Assembly (NCBI RefSeq): GCF_964204645.1
Contig: NC_134027.1
Span: 725,501 to 789,500 of the forward strand
Source: Tubulanus polymorphus
Lineage: Eukaryota > Nemertea > Palaeonemertea > Tubulaniformes > Tubulanidae
Direction: 5' to 3'
DNA: 64,000 nucleotides
Part shown: positions 57,576 to 64,000 of the stretch, one piece after another
How positions within the stretch are numbered: position 1 is the stretch's first letter
Layout of the letters: each line of letters opens with the position of its first letter
Program-made: the position numbers and the translations under genes
The notes under the pieces: generated by a model
What the model was told of the DNA's origin: nothing
What the model saw: the letters and a program-made list of their open reading frames with translations, nothing else
Databases searched by the model: none

Positions 57576-57792
57576 GCAACAACAGCAGCATCAATCATTA
57601 TTAAACAGTTTACATCAAGTTTCTATAAAACAAGAAGAAAGTGAACAGATGAATGTGTTCGATCATAGTTTCCTTAATGCACAGTCTGTAATTGATGATA
57701 TGATGGATGATAGTTCTCCGATTGGAGCAGATCCGATGCTCTCAGCTCCGATACTCGATATTCACAACGGCGACGACTATTTGAAATTATAA
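46308..57792 (+). CDS. MITF: MITF/TFEB/TFE3-family bHLH-leucine zipper transcription factor, 494 aa
   Basis: Eight coding exons join in phase: 46308-46441, 48918-49125, 49477-49728, 51011-51130, 54545-54719, 54922-54997, 56468-56615, 57421-57792. This is a single invertebrate member of the MiT/TFE family, which binds CACGTG-type E-boxes and controls lysosomal and differentiation genes. Exon 1 (DSGIEFDIG) resembles the vertebrate MITF-A start. Exon 2 carries the Rag GTPase-binding helix region (LKLQLMKQQ). Exon 3 has LENPTRYH and a conserved DSPLSM phospho-site context. KIKEEP and SIKQEE are SUMO-type motifs at the expected places. The basic region (KKDNHNIIERRRR; contacts H294, E298, R302), helix-loop-helix ([31 protein letters not shown]) and zipper span about 286-370. 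A Q19 tract precedes the C-terminal [11 protein letters not shown] motif. Vertebrate paralogue cannot be assigned. Confidence 0.95.
47130..47325. repeat. About 18-20 bp degenerate repeat in intron 1 of the MITF-family gene
   Basis: Iterations of GGTCAGTCCAGTAGTGGTCA and GTTCTCACTGTTCAGTCCA. Short, interrupted and variable. Confidence 0.75.
47510..47560. promoter_or_regulatory. Two CACGTG E-boxes in intron 1
   Basis: CACGTG at 47510-47515 (in TCCACGTGGA) and 47555-47560 (in CCACGTGA, i.e. TCACGTGG on the other strand), 45 bp apart and about 365-415 bp upstream of the candidate second first exon. TCACGTG is the preferred core for MiT/TFE proteins, so autoregulation is possible. Function is inference. 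Confidence 0.4.
47924..47949 (+). CDS. MITF: Candidate alternative first exon 2 of the MITF-family gene
   Basis: ATG at 47924 opens MSPVCDYM and ends after 26 nt at a strong donor (GAG|GTAAGTTTC, intron from 47950). The two leftover bases are exactly what exon 2 at 48918 needs, because exon 1 at 46308 also leaves two. The joined frame would read [20 protein letters not shown]-rich stretch ending TGTACAG lies just upstream, so it could also be an internal exon starting at 47917; but an internal exon of 33 nt after exon 1 would keep phase too. Either use remains in frame. Confidence 0.45.
49154..49400. mobile_element. Nested foldback element in intron 2
   Basis: Four related blocks AGTTCCACA(A/G)TTATGAGTT or their reverse complement AACTCATAACTGTGGAACT alternate in orientation at about 49164, 49246, 49281 and 49361, with TTGAAAATGAACTAATTGAT and its reverse complement between them. 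The whole 240 bp can fold into one long hairpin or two. Confidence 0.75.
49735..49895. repeat. C-rich 22-bp repeat at the start of intron 3
   Basis: Iterations of CCCCTTCAGAATACCCCCTAC-like sequence begin 7 bp after the exon-3 donor (GTAAATACC). Many units contain TTCAG, an acceptor-like string. Confidence 0.75.
50212..50962. repeat. 21-bp minisatellite in intron 3, about 35 units
   Basis: Units CTCTCAATATCTGAGACCATC with CCAT/CCGT/TCTG/CGCT variants and occasional longer units (ATATAGCTGAGACC, ATATATGAGGTC). The period of 21 keeps frames open on both strands (LSISET / VSDIER), without gene support. It ends 48 bp before the exon-4 acceptor. Confidence 0.95.
51325..52547. repeat. 43-bp minisatellite in intron 4, about 28 units
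   Basis: Units TTAAACTAGTGAATCTAGCA + GGCGCGAGTGTAGTATCTCTCCC, very homogeneous, with GAA/GAG, CGCGAG/CGTGAG and TAG/TTG alternatives. The region lies between exon 4 and the candidate third first exon. Confidence 0.97.
53000..53127 (+). promoter_or_regulatory. Candidate internal promoter of the MITF-family gene
   Basis: A TATA-like string CTATTTATAG near 53009-53018 lies about 110 bp upstream of the ATG at 53128, in otherwise unique sequence between the 43-bp array and the exon. No acceptor with the right phase precedes the ATG, which favours a first exon over an internal one. Confidence 0.35.
53128..53205 (+). CDS. MITF: Candidate alternative first exon 3 of the MITF-family gene (short isoform)
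   Basis: ATG in good context (ACAACAATGC) opens 26 codons ([26 protein letters not shown]) and ends at AAG|GTAACAAC with no leftover base. Exon 5 at 54545 also starts on a codon boundary ([10 protein letters not shown]), so the join is in frame. The product would be about 282 aa, lacking the exon-2 Rag-binding helix and the exon-3 LENPT block, but with the entire bHLH-zipper and C-terminus. Vertebrate MITF-M is likewise made from a downstream promoter and lacks the Rag-binding exon. Translation and use are unproven. Confidence 0.5.
54720..54868 (+). repeat. Tandemly repeated splice-donor sequence at the start of intron 5
   Basis: From the true donor (ATCA|GTGAGTTATTC, 54720) onward, GTGAGT occurs about 12 times in units of AGTGAGTTATTC and TGTGAGTTTAC. 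Intron 5 is only 202 bp. If a later donor were used the frame would run [10 protein letters not shown] and stop, deleting the DNA-binding domain. Confidence 0.85.
55018..56135. repeat. Pyrimidine-only minisatellite with 421-bp higher-order repeat in intron 6
   Basis: Units CTCATTCTCTCCCTTACCTC + ATCTCTCTCCTCTCTC, almost all C/T on the plus strand for 1.1 kb. The 421-bp block starting at 55208 recurs apparently without change at 55629. It keeps one frame open for over 400 codons ([12 protein letters not shown]) and an H-DNA-forming mirror repeat is possible. It starts 20 bp after the exon-6 donor. Confidence 0.95.
56202..56360. mobile_element. MITE-like element with long inverted termini (about 29 bp)
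   Basis: TAAGGGATCATTCATTTATT + ACGTACACA at the left is mirrored by TGTGTACGTAATAAATGAAT + GACCCCTAA at the right. The core has C-rich CCCCCCTCCCCCT and CCCCTCCCCCTCCCC. Elements with GGGTCATTCATTTATTACGTA ends are common in invertebrate genomes to my knowledge. Confidence 0.8.
56640..57100. repeat. 65-bp minisatellite in intron 7, seven units
   Basis: Units AACGCTGACAGTCTCTCCGC + TGAAATATTCGACCAAAACTATGAG + ATATCTCGAGATATTGTCAA. Each contains the 14-bp palindrome ATATCTCGAGATAT, changed in single units to ATATCTTTAGATAT and AGATCTCGAGATAT. Confidence 0.93.
57125..57390. repeat. 22-bp minisatellite in intron 7, about 11 units
   Basis: Units CACAGAGGGTAACCCCCTGT + CA with 1-2 bp losses. GGGTAACCCC is a near palindrome (GGGTtACCC). 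It runs to within about 35 bp of the last exon's acceptor. Confidence 0.92.
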
Positions 57793-59460
57793 CGAATTCA
57801 AAATAACGACTGCGATTGTCGTCGCGTTCGAATCGGAAAAATGCGCTGAACTCAAACGAGATTTAATCAAAACGAATCATCGAGAATCGGACTGCGGTTT
57901 ATAGACTACAAAATGTTCTGCGGTTTATAGACTACGCTGCGTTCTGCGGTTGATAAAATCGGTTAAATTTCAAACTGAAAATTGTGCAATAAATCAACGA
58001 ATGTAAAATTACAGTAAAAATGAAACTGAGTGAAATAAGAAACAGTGAATGAGAGAAAGAGAATATGAAGGCAGCTCGCGGTTCATTCTGTATGATATTA
58101 ATATTCTGCAGTGATTGTATGAATTTGTATCAGAATGTAGGGGAAGGGGAGGGAGTAGGGAGTTTAGGGGGGGGGGCAGTGATTTCAAATCCACTCAGAC
58201 TGTGCTTTCTGACCTCGGGTTCTATAAATGGGTTCTAACCATTAAAACTGATAAAAGTCTGTTGTGAGTGCCTTGCGTTTGAGTCTGTGTCAGTCCGGGA
58301 TTGGTGTAAATCTTACCGATGAATGGCGATTTGTTCAACTAAAACTTGTTAAACCAGGCCCAGATCGAAAGCTGTAATCGAGCCTAGGGCTTTGATCGGG
58401 GCTGCGACTGGGCCTAGGACTGATAAAGTTTATCAAGGAGGAACTGCAGTAAAACGCTGTAATTTTGTTGTACAATAATAAAAGGTCACACTCGATGTTA
58501 ACTTGTTTTTCACTAAAGTTTTTATATCATAATAATATGTTAAAGTTTAAATGTATATTGTATATATGTATGTATATATGGATAGATAGAGAGATAAAAT
58601 GGTTAAAACATTATCAGGAAACTTTAGAGCGAGGTTTATTTTTTATCAGGTTAAGAACAATTCAGTTTTCAGATTAGATATAAAAATTCACCTCGTTTAC
58701 CTAAATCTCTAAGCATTGAATAATGGAAACTTTCGATTTGCTGGTTTTTGGCAATTTTCCAGGTGTAAGTTTTCAAAATTATTATAAATTGCTTACACAT
58801 TCGTAATATATGTGAATTGTGATTGGTTTTGTGTAATGCCTAGCTAGGTTGAATGGTTAAGTTCGGTATTTAAGAGCTGACTAGGTTTAAGAGGTCAGAG
58901 TTGTTCACTCCAATAAACATAAAATTCATGTAAATAGCTTCATTTGTATATTATATCATTTACTACAAGAAACTTCAGAAAATAACGGACCGATTCTGAT
59001 TGGATTTTATGAAACTTGACCCTCTCTTGTCCCAACTAGGGCTGTAAATCATTGTTAATAATTTGAATTCAAGATTGAAATAGCCTTGACACCAAAACAC
59101 TATGAGTACCGTGAGATAAATTGTAAAAATGACCCTTAAGATATTCAGTTTCTAGTTCAGGCAAACTTGTAACGGTGATTATTGATCCCAGGTTACAGCG
59201 TCACTGTACGGAATCTAGTTAAATTCTGACAACTAATAGAAATAAAGAGAACAGTTTGTTTTCTGTGAACTGTTGCGATTAATTAGAGTATTGCGATTGC
59301 TACTTTATGTACCGTATATAATTGTTTATGTACAGAATGGTTAAATGTACAGATATGTTATTTACAAATTCATGATGCAGAAACTTTAAATACAAGAAAT
59401 CTTGTGATAAGGGGAAATATATACATTTTATTATTAAACTAACTTGATTGTCTTTTGATT
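57793..59460 (+). other. 3' UTR and downstream of the MITF-family gene
   Basis: Follows the stop at 57790-57792. AATAAA signals occur near 57985 (CAATAAATC), 58480 (TAATAAAAGG) and 58912 (CAATAAACAT), so alternative polyadenylation is possible. Short repeated phrases near 57903 and 57925 (GTTCTGCGGTTTATAGACTA). No other gene seen. Confidence 0.45.
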
Positions 59461-59462
59461 TG

Positions 59463-59770
59463 GTCCTGATGCTGATTAGAGGATGTACGGGGGTGTCCCG
59501 GGTTCGAACCCAGTGATTACTGATACTGATTCATAGTGGTCCTGATGCTGAATAGAGGATGTACAGGGGTGTCCCGGGCTCGAACCCAGTAATTACTGAT
59601 ACTGATTCAGAGCGATCCTGATGCTGAATTGAGGGTGTCCAGGGTTCGACCCCACTAGTGGTCCTGAGGCTGAGTAGAGGATGTACAGGGTGTCCCGGGT
59701 TCGAACCTAGTAATTACTGATACTTGAGTTGTCTTGATGCCGAATAGAGGATGTACAGGGGTGTCCAGAC
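59463..59770. repeat. About 75-bp repeat with box-B-like string, four units
   Basis: Units CCTGATGCTGAATAGAGGAT + GTACAGGGGTGTCCCGGGTTCGAACCCAGTAATTACTGATACTGATTC in part. The same family is at 38285-38450, 21 kb away, so this is a dispersed tandem family. Confidence 0.85.
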
Positions 59771-59974
59771 CGTACGGTCCTGCCGCTATGCTCATCGTTA
59801 GCGGGGTTTTCATACACTAACTAAAGTCAACTCTGGCAATCGACGTGGTTATGAGCCGGTGTAAGTCAACACAGATTCAAGAAGGTGTCTCTACGAGAGG
59901 GCGCCACAAAACGATAGCTTCACAAACGTACGACATCAGGAGTGCTCCGTCCAGGTGTCGGGGACCGCCGGTAA

Positions 59975-60255
59975 CTCCTAGGTATCGCGGGTATCCTCGG
60001 TATCTTGGTTATCGCAGGTAGCCAGAGGCTCACAGGCCGTGAGGCAGGACGTATCCTCGGTATCTTCGGTATCGCAGGTAACCTGGAGGCTCACAACAGG
60101 CCGTGAGACTGTCAGGTATCCTCGGTATCTCGGCGGTATCGGCGTTGGTATCGAGATCACCGCGCGTATCCTGGCGGGCTGGGATCTCACAGGCCGCGAG
60201 ACAGGTATCCTCGGTATCGTTGGTATCGCAGGGGGTAACCTTGAGGATCGCAGGT
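59975..60255. repeat. About 65-bp repeat rich in TCCTCGGTATC
   Basis: About four diverged units with TATCCTCGGTATC, (T)ATCGCAGGTA and GGCTCACAGGCCGTGAG; the last is an inverted repeat (CTCACAGGCCGTGAG). GC-rich against AT-rich surroundings. Confidence 0.8.
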
Positions 60256-60879
60256 CGTGAGCAGGTGACGTATTAAGACCGAATTCGGTGAGGGCATTTT
60301 CAATAGATTAAGCGAGATAAAAAAATTTTATCCCAGACGAAAAATAGACATTTTAAATCATTATCATCACCGAGCTTAGTAAAACGTAAGACATATATTA
60401 CTCAATAGGTTAACTAGTTAACAGTATTTAACTAATACGAAGAGGACACTAACTAGAGAAAACTGCAGTAGTGATAGCAGGTATCTGCAGCCGAAAAATC
60501 AAGGAAATTATGTGGATCAATGACCTAGGCTTCATCGAGAAAGAGTGAAAAACTGCTGGTTAAAAAGTTACGCTTTTGAATAGTGTTGTCATTTAGTTTT
60601 CATCAAACTTTTTAAAGTTTTAAAAAGTTTTAACCTTTAGAGTACCAACTAAGCATATACCTTACAATAAGTACGAATACTTATTGGTTGGCTGCCTATT
60701 AAGCCGAAGATACGAAGAAAGATTAGAAGGAAAGAAAGGGCGTCACTCCGCACTTTTGGAATGCACCATGGATACAGTCCCGTAGAATGTCCAATCCGTA
60801 TTTTCTAGCCATCCTGAAGCCATCCCCGCAATACAATCTGAAACATTAAAAAGAATAAAATACTTGGCGAAACCAGAGA

Positions 60880-60962
60880 GACTGACCCCAGCCGGGTTCG
60901 ACACTGCGACCGTTAAGACTTCAGACGAGCACTCTAACCACTGGACCATAGACCCGTGATAG
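60880..60962 (-). mobile_element. tRNA-derived SINE head
   Basis: On the minus strand TATGGTCCAGTGGTTAGAGT + GCTCGTCTGAA matches a Pol III box A (TGGTCCAGTGG) and GTGTCGAACCC a box B about 35 nt later. The anticodon stem does not fold well, so it is a tRNA-derived SINE rather than a tRNA gene. A minus-strand open frame of 156 codons (60743-61213) runs through it and is considered spurious. Confidence 0.55.
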
Positions 60963-61218
60963 TTACAGAGGATTTTAAGTTTGGTTTTCACTATGCAACT
61001 TTGTATGTGTTCGCGATTTTCAGAATATATCGCCAACAGTTTTTCAAACGGATGAGCAAACATAGAGCTAGTGGGGTTAACTGAGGACACATCATGATGA
61101 TAATTAATTGTATTTAATTCGTCGATTTGATCGAAATAATTTGGGTGGCGTTTATCGGGTTCGAATCCCATCAGAACATTTTGACTTTCTACACTGGGCG
61201 GGAATTTCAGCACTTTTC

Positions 61219-61299
61219 ATTGGTCAGGATAATGACGTCACACTGTCAGTATAAAACCCAGGTCAGCTGATCCCTCCTTCCAGTTCGGCCATTTTTCAG
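61219..61299 (+). promoter_or_regulatory. Compact CRE/CCAAT/TATA promoter and first exon
   Basis: Inverted CCAAT (ATTGG, 61219-61223), a perfect CRE (TGACGTCA, 61233-61240) and TATAAAA (61250-61256) in correct order. A start is expected near 61280 in a pyrimidine-rich stretch (CCCTCCTTCC). A donor follows at 61300 (TTTTTCAG|GTAAGCAAAGG). This is the clearest core promoter in the window. Confidence 0.6.
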
Positions 61300-61892
61300 G
61301 TAAGCAAAGGTCTATTTTATCGATCAAATTTTACTATGAGATTTTTATAACTATACCTAAAATGTTTCTTGTACCGTTTACGTAAGGTAATTTCTGAAAA
61401 TAGATTCCGAAAGGACAAATTATAAAATAGGTGCGAAATGTGTGTAAATTTTGTTATTTTCTAATTAAAAGTACTTTCTGTGTTACTCGTAAAAATTTTT
61501 GAAAAATTCGAAATTTCCATGACATTGATTTTCAATATAGATAGCCATGATTAAGAAATTTTATGCAATTTCATTGTTTAAAGCATCTGTAAAAGTTGAG
61601 TAAATTTTCTGCTGTTCAGATCTACGCGCTAAAGCGGCTAGTTGACATGCCTAGGTGTAATACACAGACAGCTCAGTCTATTCAACCATGACTCGAATCC
61701 ATAGAAACTTTCGTTCGAAGCGTCGTTCAACTTAATTCTGGTGGCTTCTATATTTAATATTTAGAAAATAATGATACCCAATTATTTAATGTTAATTATT
61801 ATTATTATTTAATAGAAACTTGAGTTAGCTATTTCTTAGAATCAATAATTTTCGATTTTCTTGATTTGTATAACATTGTTTTTACATTGCAG

Positions 61893-62168
61893 CAGCACAG
61901 CAGACCAACTACGAGACAGCAGCAGACCAACTACTAGACAGCAGCAGACCAACTACGAGACAGCAGCAGACCAACTACGAGACAGCAGCAGACCAACTAC
62001 GAGATAGCAGCAGACCAACTACGTGACTGTAGCAGTAAAACTACATTGGAAATTCAACTTTGAATATCAACACCATGTCAACAAAAATGTTTTTGGGACT
62101 TTTGAACTTGGTGCGCGCCGAGGTCCTGACACTCAATCCTTTATCCTTTGGCGCGTTTTGTGATTTGA
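61893..62168 (+). CDS. Second exon of a small transcript; short ORF of unknown function
   Basis: Acceptor TTTTTACATTGCAG ends at 61892. The exon opens with six units of a 22-bp repeat (AGCAGACCAACTACGAGACA + GC) and then ATG at 62075 gives 31 codons (MSTKMFLGLLNLVRAEVLTL...) up to a donor (TTGA|GTAAGTAC, 62169). An acceptor at 62431 (TATTATGTTTCTAG) and AATAAA near 62554 could complete a third exon, giving a product of about 48 aa. If the donor is not used, the frame runs to 62398. The N-terminus is hydrophobic; I do not recognise it. It may be non-coding. Confidence 0.35.
61897..62025. repeat. 22-bp repeat in the exon of the small transcript, six units
   Basis: Units CAGCAGACCAACTACGAGAC + AG with ACTAGA and GATAGC variants, located in the predicted 5' UTR. 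Confidence 0.92.
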
Positions 62169-63341
62169 GTAAGTACAAACTCTACTTCATCAAATTCTCG
62201 ATTATTTTTTGTGACGAGCATCTAAAATTATTTGATTTCCAACATCTGAAATTATTTGATCTCAAATTCACAATTATTTTATCTCAAATCTCCGCCTTAT
62301 TGGATTTCCTAAATTTCAAATTGTCTCAATCTCCATCATCTAATGTCAATTTCTTTCTTTTTTTTATTTCGGGAAACTCAATTTATGTCTCACACTGATT
62401 TCATTTATTTCGAAAATATCATATTATGTTTCTAGTCTCTTATTCTATTTCAATTTTCAATTCTTCGATTATAAATTTTTCATTTTGACGAATGATGCAA
62501 TTTTGTCACCACTCTTAAACTCGATTGAATTTGCTAACAAATCTAATGGTGAATAAAGTTTGAATTGAATTGAATAGTGAGTAGAGGCTTTGGTGGATGA
62601 GAATTAACTTGAGGAAGTAACTTCATTTCCTGGTTCCTGGTTTCCGTTTCAAATATCGTCGAAATTGTGAGATATTTACCATTTTATTCACATTCAATGC
62701 TGTATCCAGTCAATAGAGATAAGTTACAACATAAACAGTTTAAACTGTCTAGGCCTCCAGACCAATGCACTTCATGGAAAATCCTGATTTATATTTAATA
62801 AATCAAGTAACTGGACTGTGCGGTTCAGTCCGTTTATTTAGACAGTAAGCAGATTGCAGTTTAATCCATATTTCAATCAGTAACTGGACTGCGGTTTAGT
62901 CCATAGTTTAGTCAATAACTGGACCGGGTTTAGCTGATAGTTTAGTCAGGAACCGGATAGCTTTTTAATCCGTATCCAGATACCCGTCACATAATGGGAC
63001 CAACTTTTTAGACACTGCTGAAAAGTAGCACTAGTATTTACGGTACTTTCATTTTTCTCTGCGACTCCAGGATTCGACAACATGTGATTTTCTTTTTATT
63101 AATCATTGATCAATCGTCAGGAAATTCAGGATCACTTTTTTAATTTATTGGTTAAACTTCGTTTTTCATATCTCTAGGTAGTTACTCAAAACATTTTGAG
63201 ATCCCGAGATCATGGCGGGAAGAAGGTATATCTCGCGACTGTTATCATGAGCTTATCTGCGAACTAGTCTCAAGCCGCACCCACTCAATGTTTATACTAG
63301 ATCTAAACTACGGATATGATGTTTCATAGGAATGTTGTTCA

Positions 63342-63607
63342 CTAGCTCGGCTCATAGTCCCAATCTTCATCGTCTAATTGTTGGCGAATCCTAGATATTG
63401 CGGCCTTGCGGTGAATAGAGTTCACACACGATTTATTTCTAACGGATTCATTATTACGGTCAATGGTTAGCGCCTCGTACTGAGTCACTTTAGTTGTGAC
63501 CTTCCGCAGGACGTGGTTCTTACTTAAGCTGAGCAGATCATCCCGTCTGTGCTTACATTTGTTGCCATAATAATGCCCAGCTGCCATAGAATTCTTCAAT
63601 GGTGTAT
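63342..63607 (-). CDS. Possible terminal coding exon, unrecognised
   Basis: A minus-strand frame of 88 codons (TPLKNSMAAGHYYGNKCKHR..., ending QQLDDEDWDYEPS, stop at 63342) follows an acceptor-like AACTCACAG at 63608-63612. Composition is protein-like, with charged residues and no low complexity, unlike the repeat ORFs. The pyrimidine tract is weak and the upstream part of any gene is beyond or inside the repeat at 63.64-63.96 kb. An internal ATG (63587-63585) could start a short ORF instead. Confidence 0.3.
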
Positions 63608-63639
63608 CTGTGAGTTTTTACAAACGCCCAAGATTCCTT

Positions 63640-63957
63640 GTTTCCTTCTGGACTGCGAGTGACATTAACTACCAGCAGCCATGACACGTATTCATCAATG
63701 AATCGTCTGCAACATCACTGGTTCAGTTTCAATCATCCTTACGCCATGATGGTTTCCTTTTACCCTGCGAGTGATGTTAACTATGAGCAGCATGACGGTT
63801 TCCTTTGGACTGCGAGTGACATTAACTACCAGCAGCCATGATGGTTTCCTTTGGACTGCGAGTGATGTTAACTACCAGCAGCCATGACGGTTTCCTTTGG
63901 ACTGCGAGTGACATCAACTACCAGCAGCCATGATAGTCTCCTTTGGACTGCGAATTC
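63640..63957. repeat. 46-bp minisatellite at the right edge, about six units
   Basis: Units GGTTTCCTTTGGACTGCGAG + TGACATTAACTACCAGCAGCCATGAT. The first units are shuffled and diverged, the last three nearly identical. Confidence 0.93.
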
Positions 63958-64000
63958 CAATCAGAAACATTTGTTAACGCTTTTATCTTTTCCACTCTAT

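Noticed and set aside
60743-61213. 156-codon minus-strand ORF
   Set aside because: It runs through the tRNA-derived SINE head (GSMVQWLE... is the SINE translated) and has no splice or homology support.

Overview
This is a stretch of nuclear DNA from an animal, very probably a marine invertebrate. Coding exons are short and bounded by GT-AG introns, two genes belong to metazoan families (a SMAP-type ArfGAP and an MITF/TFEB bHLH-zipper factor), and the rest is dominated by minisatellites and short foldback elements. A spiralian such as a mollusc would fit the repeat style, but I cannot fix the phylum from sequence alone. There is no sign of prokaryotic or organellar DNA.

Region 1 (1-17.8 kb, plus strand): a nine-coding-exon gene of unknown function. 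A TATA-less start region with ETS-like and inverted CCAAT motifs leads to a non-coding first exon (to 167). Coding exons follow between 3557 and 17795 and encode a 343-residue basic, low-complexity protein with a Q19 tract and a nuclear-localisation-like stretch. Its introns hold minisatellites with units of 18, 47, 40, 35, 63 and 15 bp. Intron 7 also holds a wrecked DIRS-like (tyrosine-recombinase type) retrotransposon that still shows the RT YLDDW box. The last exon and the following 330 bp are packed with inverted repeats.

Region 2 (17.8-36.7 kb): no conventional protein gene. It holds tandem arrays (121, 18-24, 34, 936, 46, about 255 and 53 bp units), a pair of 595-bp inverted arms 2 kb apart that carry related coding remnants, and at 32.6-36.65 kb a ladder of about a dozen short exon-like blocks with GT donors, polypyrimidine-AG acceptors and a terminal AATAAA. 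That ladder reads as a spliced, mostly non-coding transcript.

Region 3 (36-43.5 kb): a graveyard of dispersed elements. It has an inverted pair of about 170 bp 5.3 kb apart, tRNA-like box-B repeats, a (TA)n tract, poly(A), and two minisatellites.

Region 4 (43.8-58 kb): the best-supported part. SMAP (minus strand, intronless CDS, 466 aa) is divergent from an MITF/TFEB/TFE gene (plus strand, eight coding exons, 494 aa). About 1 kb with CCAAT and ETS motifs lies between them and probably acts as a shared promoter. The MITF-family gene has two further phase-compatible candidate first exons (47924-47949 and 53128-53205). The second would give a short isoform lacking the Rag-binding helix but keeping the DNA-binding domain, echoing the layout of vertebrate MITF promoters. 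All but one of its introns carry their own local repeat.

Region 5 (58-64 kb): 3' sequence of the MITF gene, dispersed repeats, a SINE-like tRNA-derived segment, a compact CRE/CCAAT/TATA promoter with a small two- or three-exon transcript, and a possible minus-strand terminal exon at 63.3-63.6 kb.
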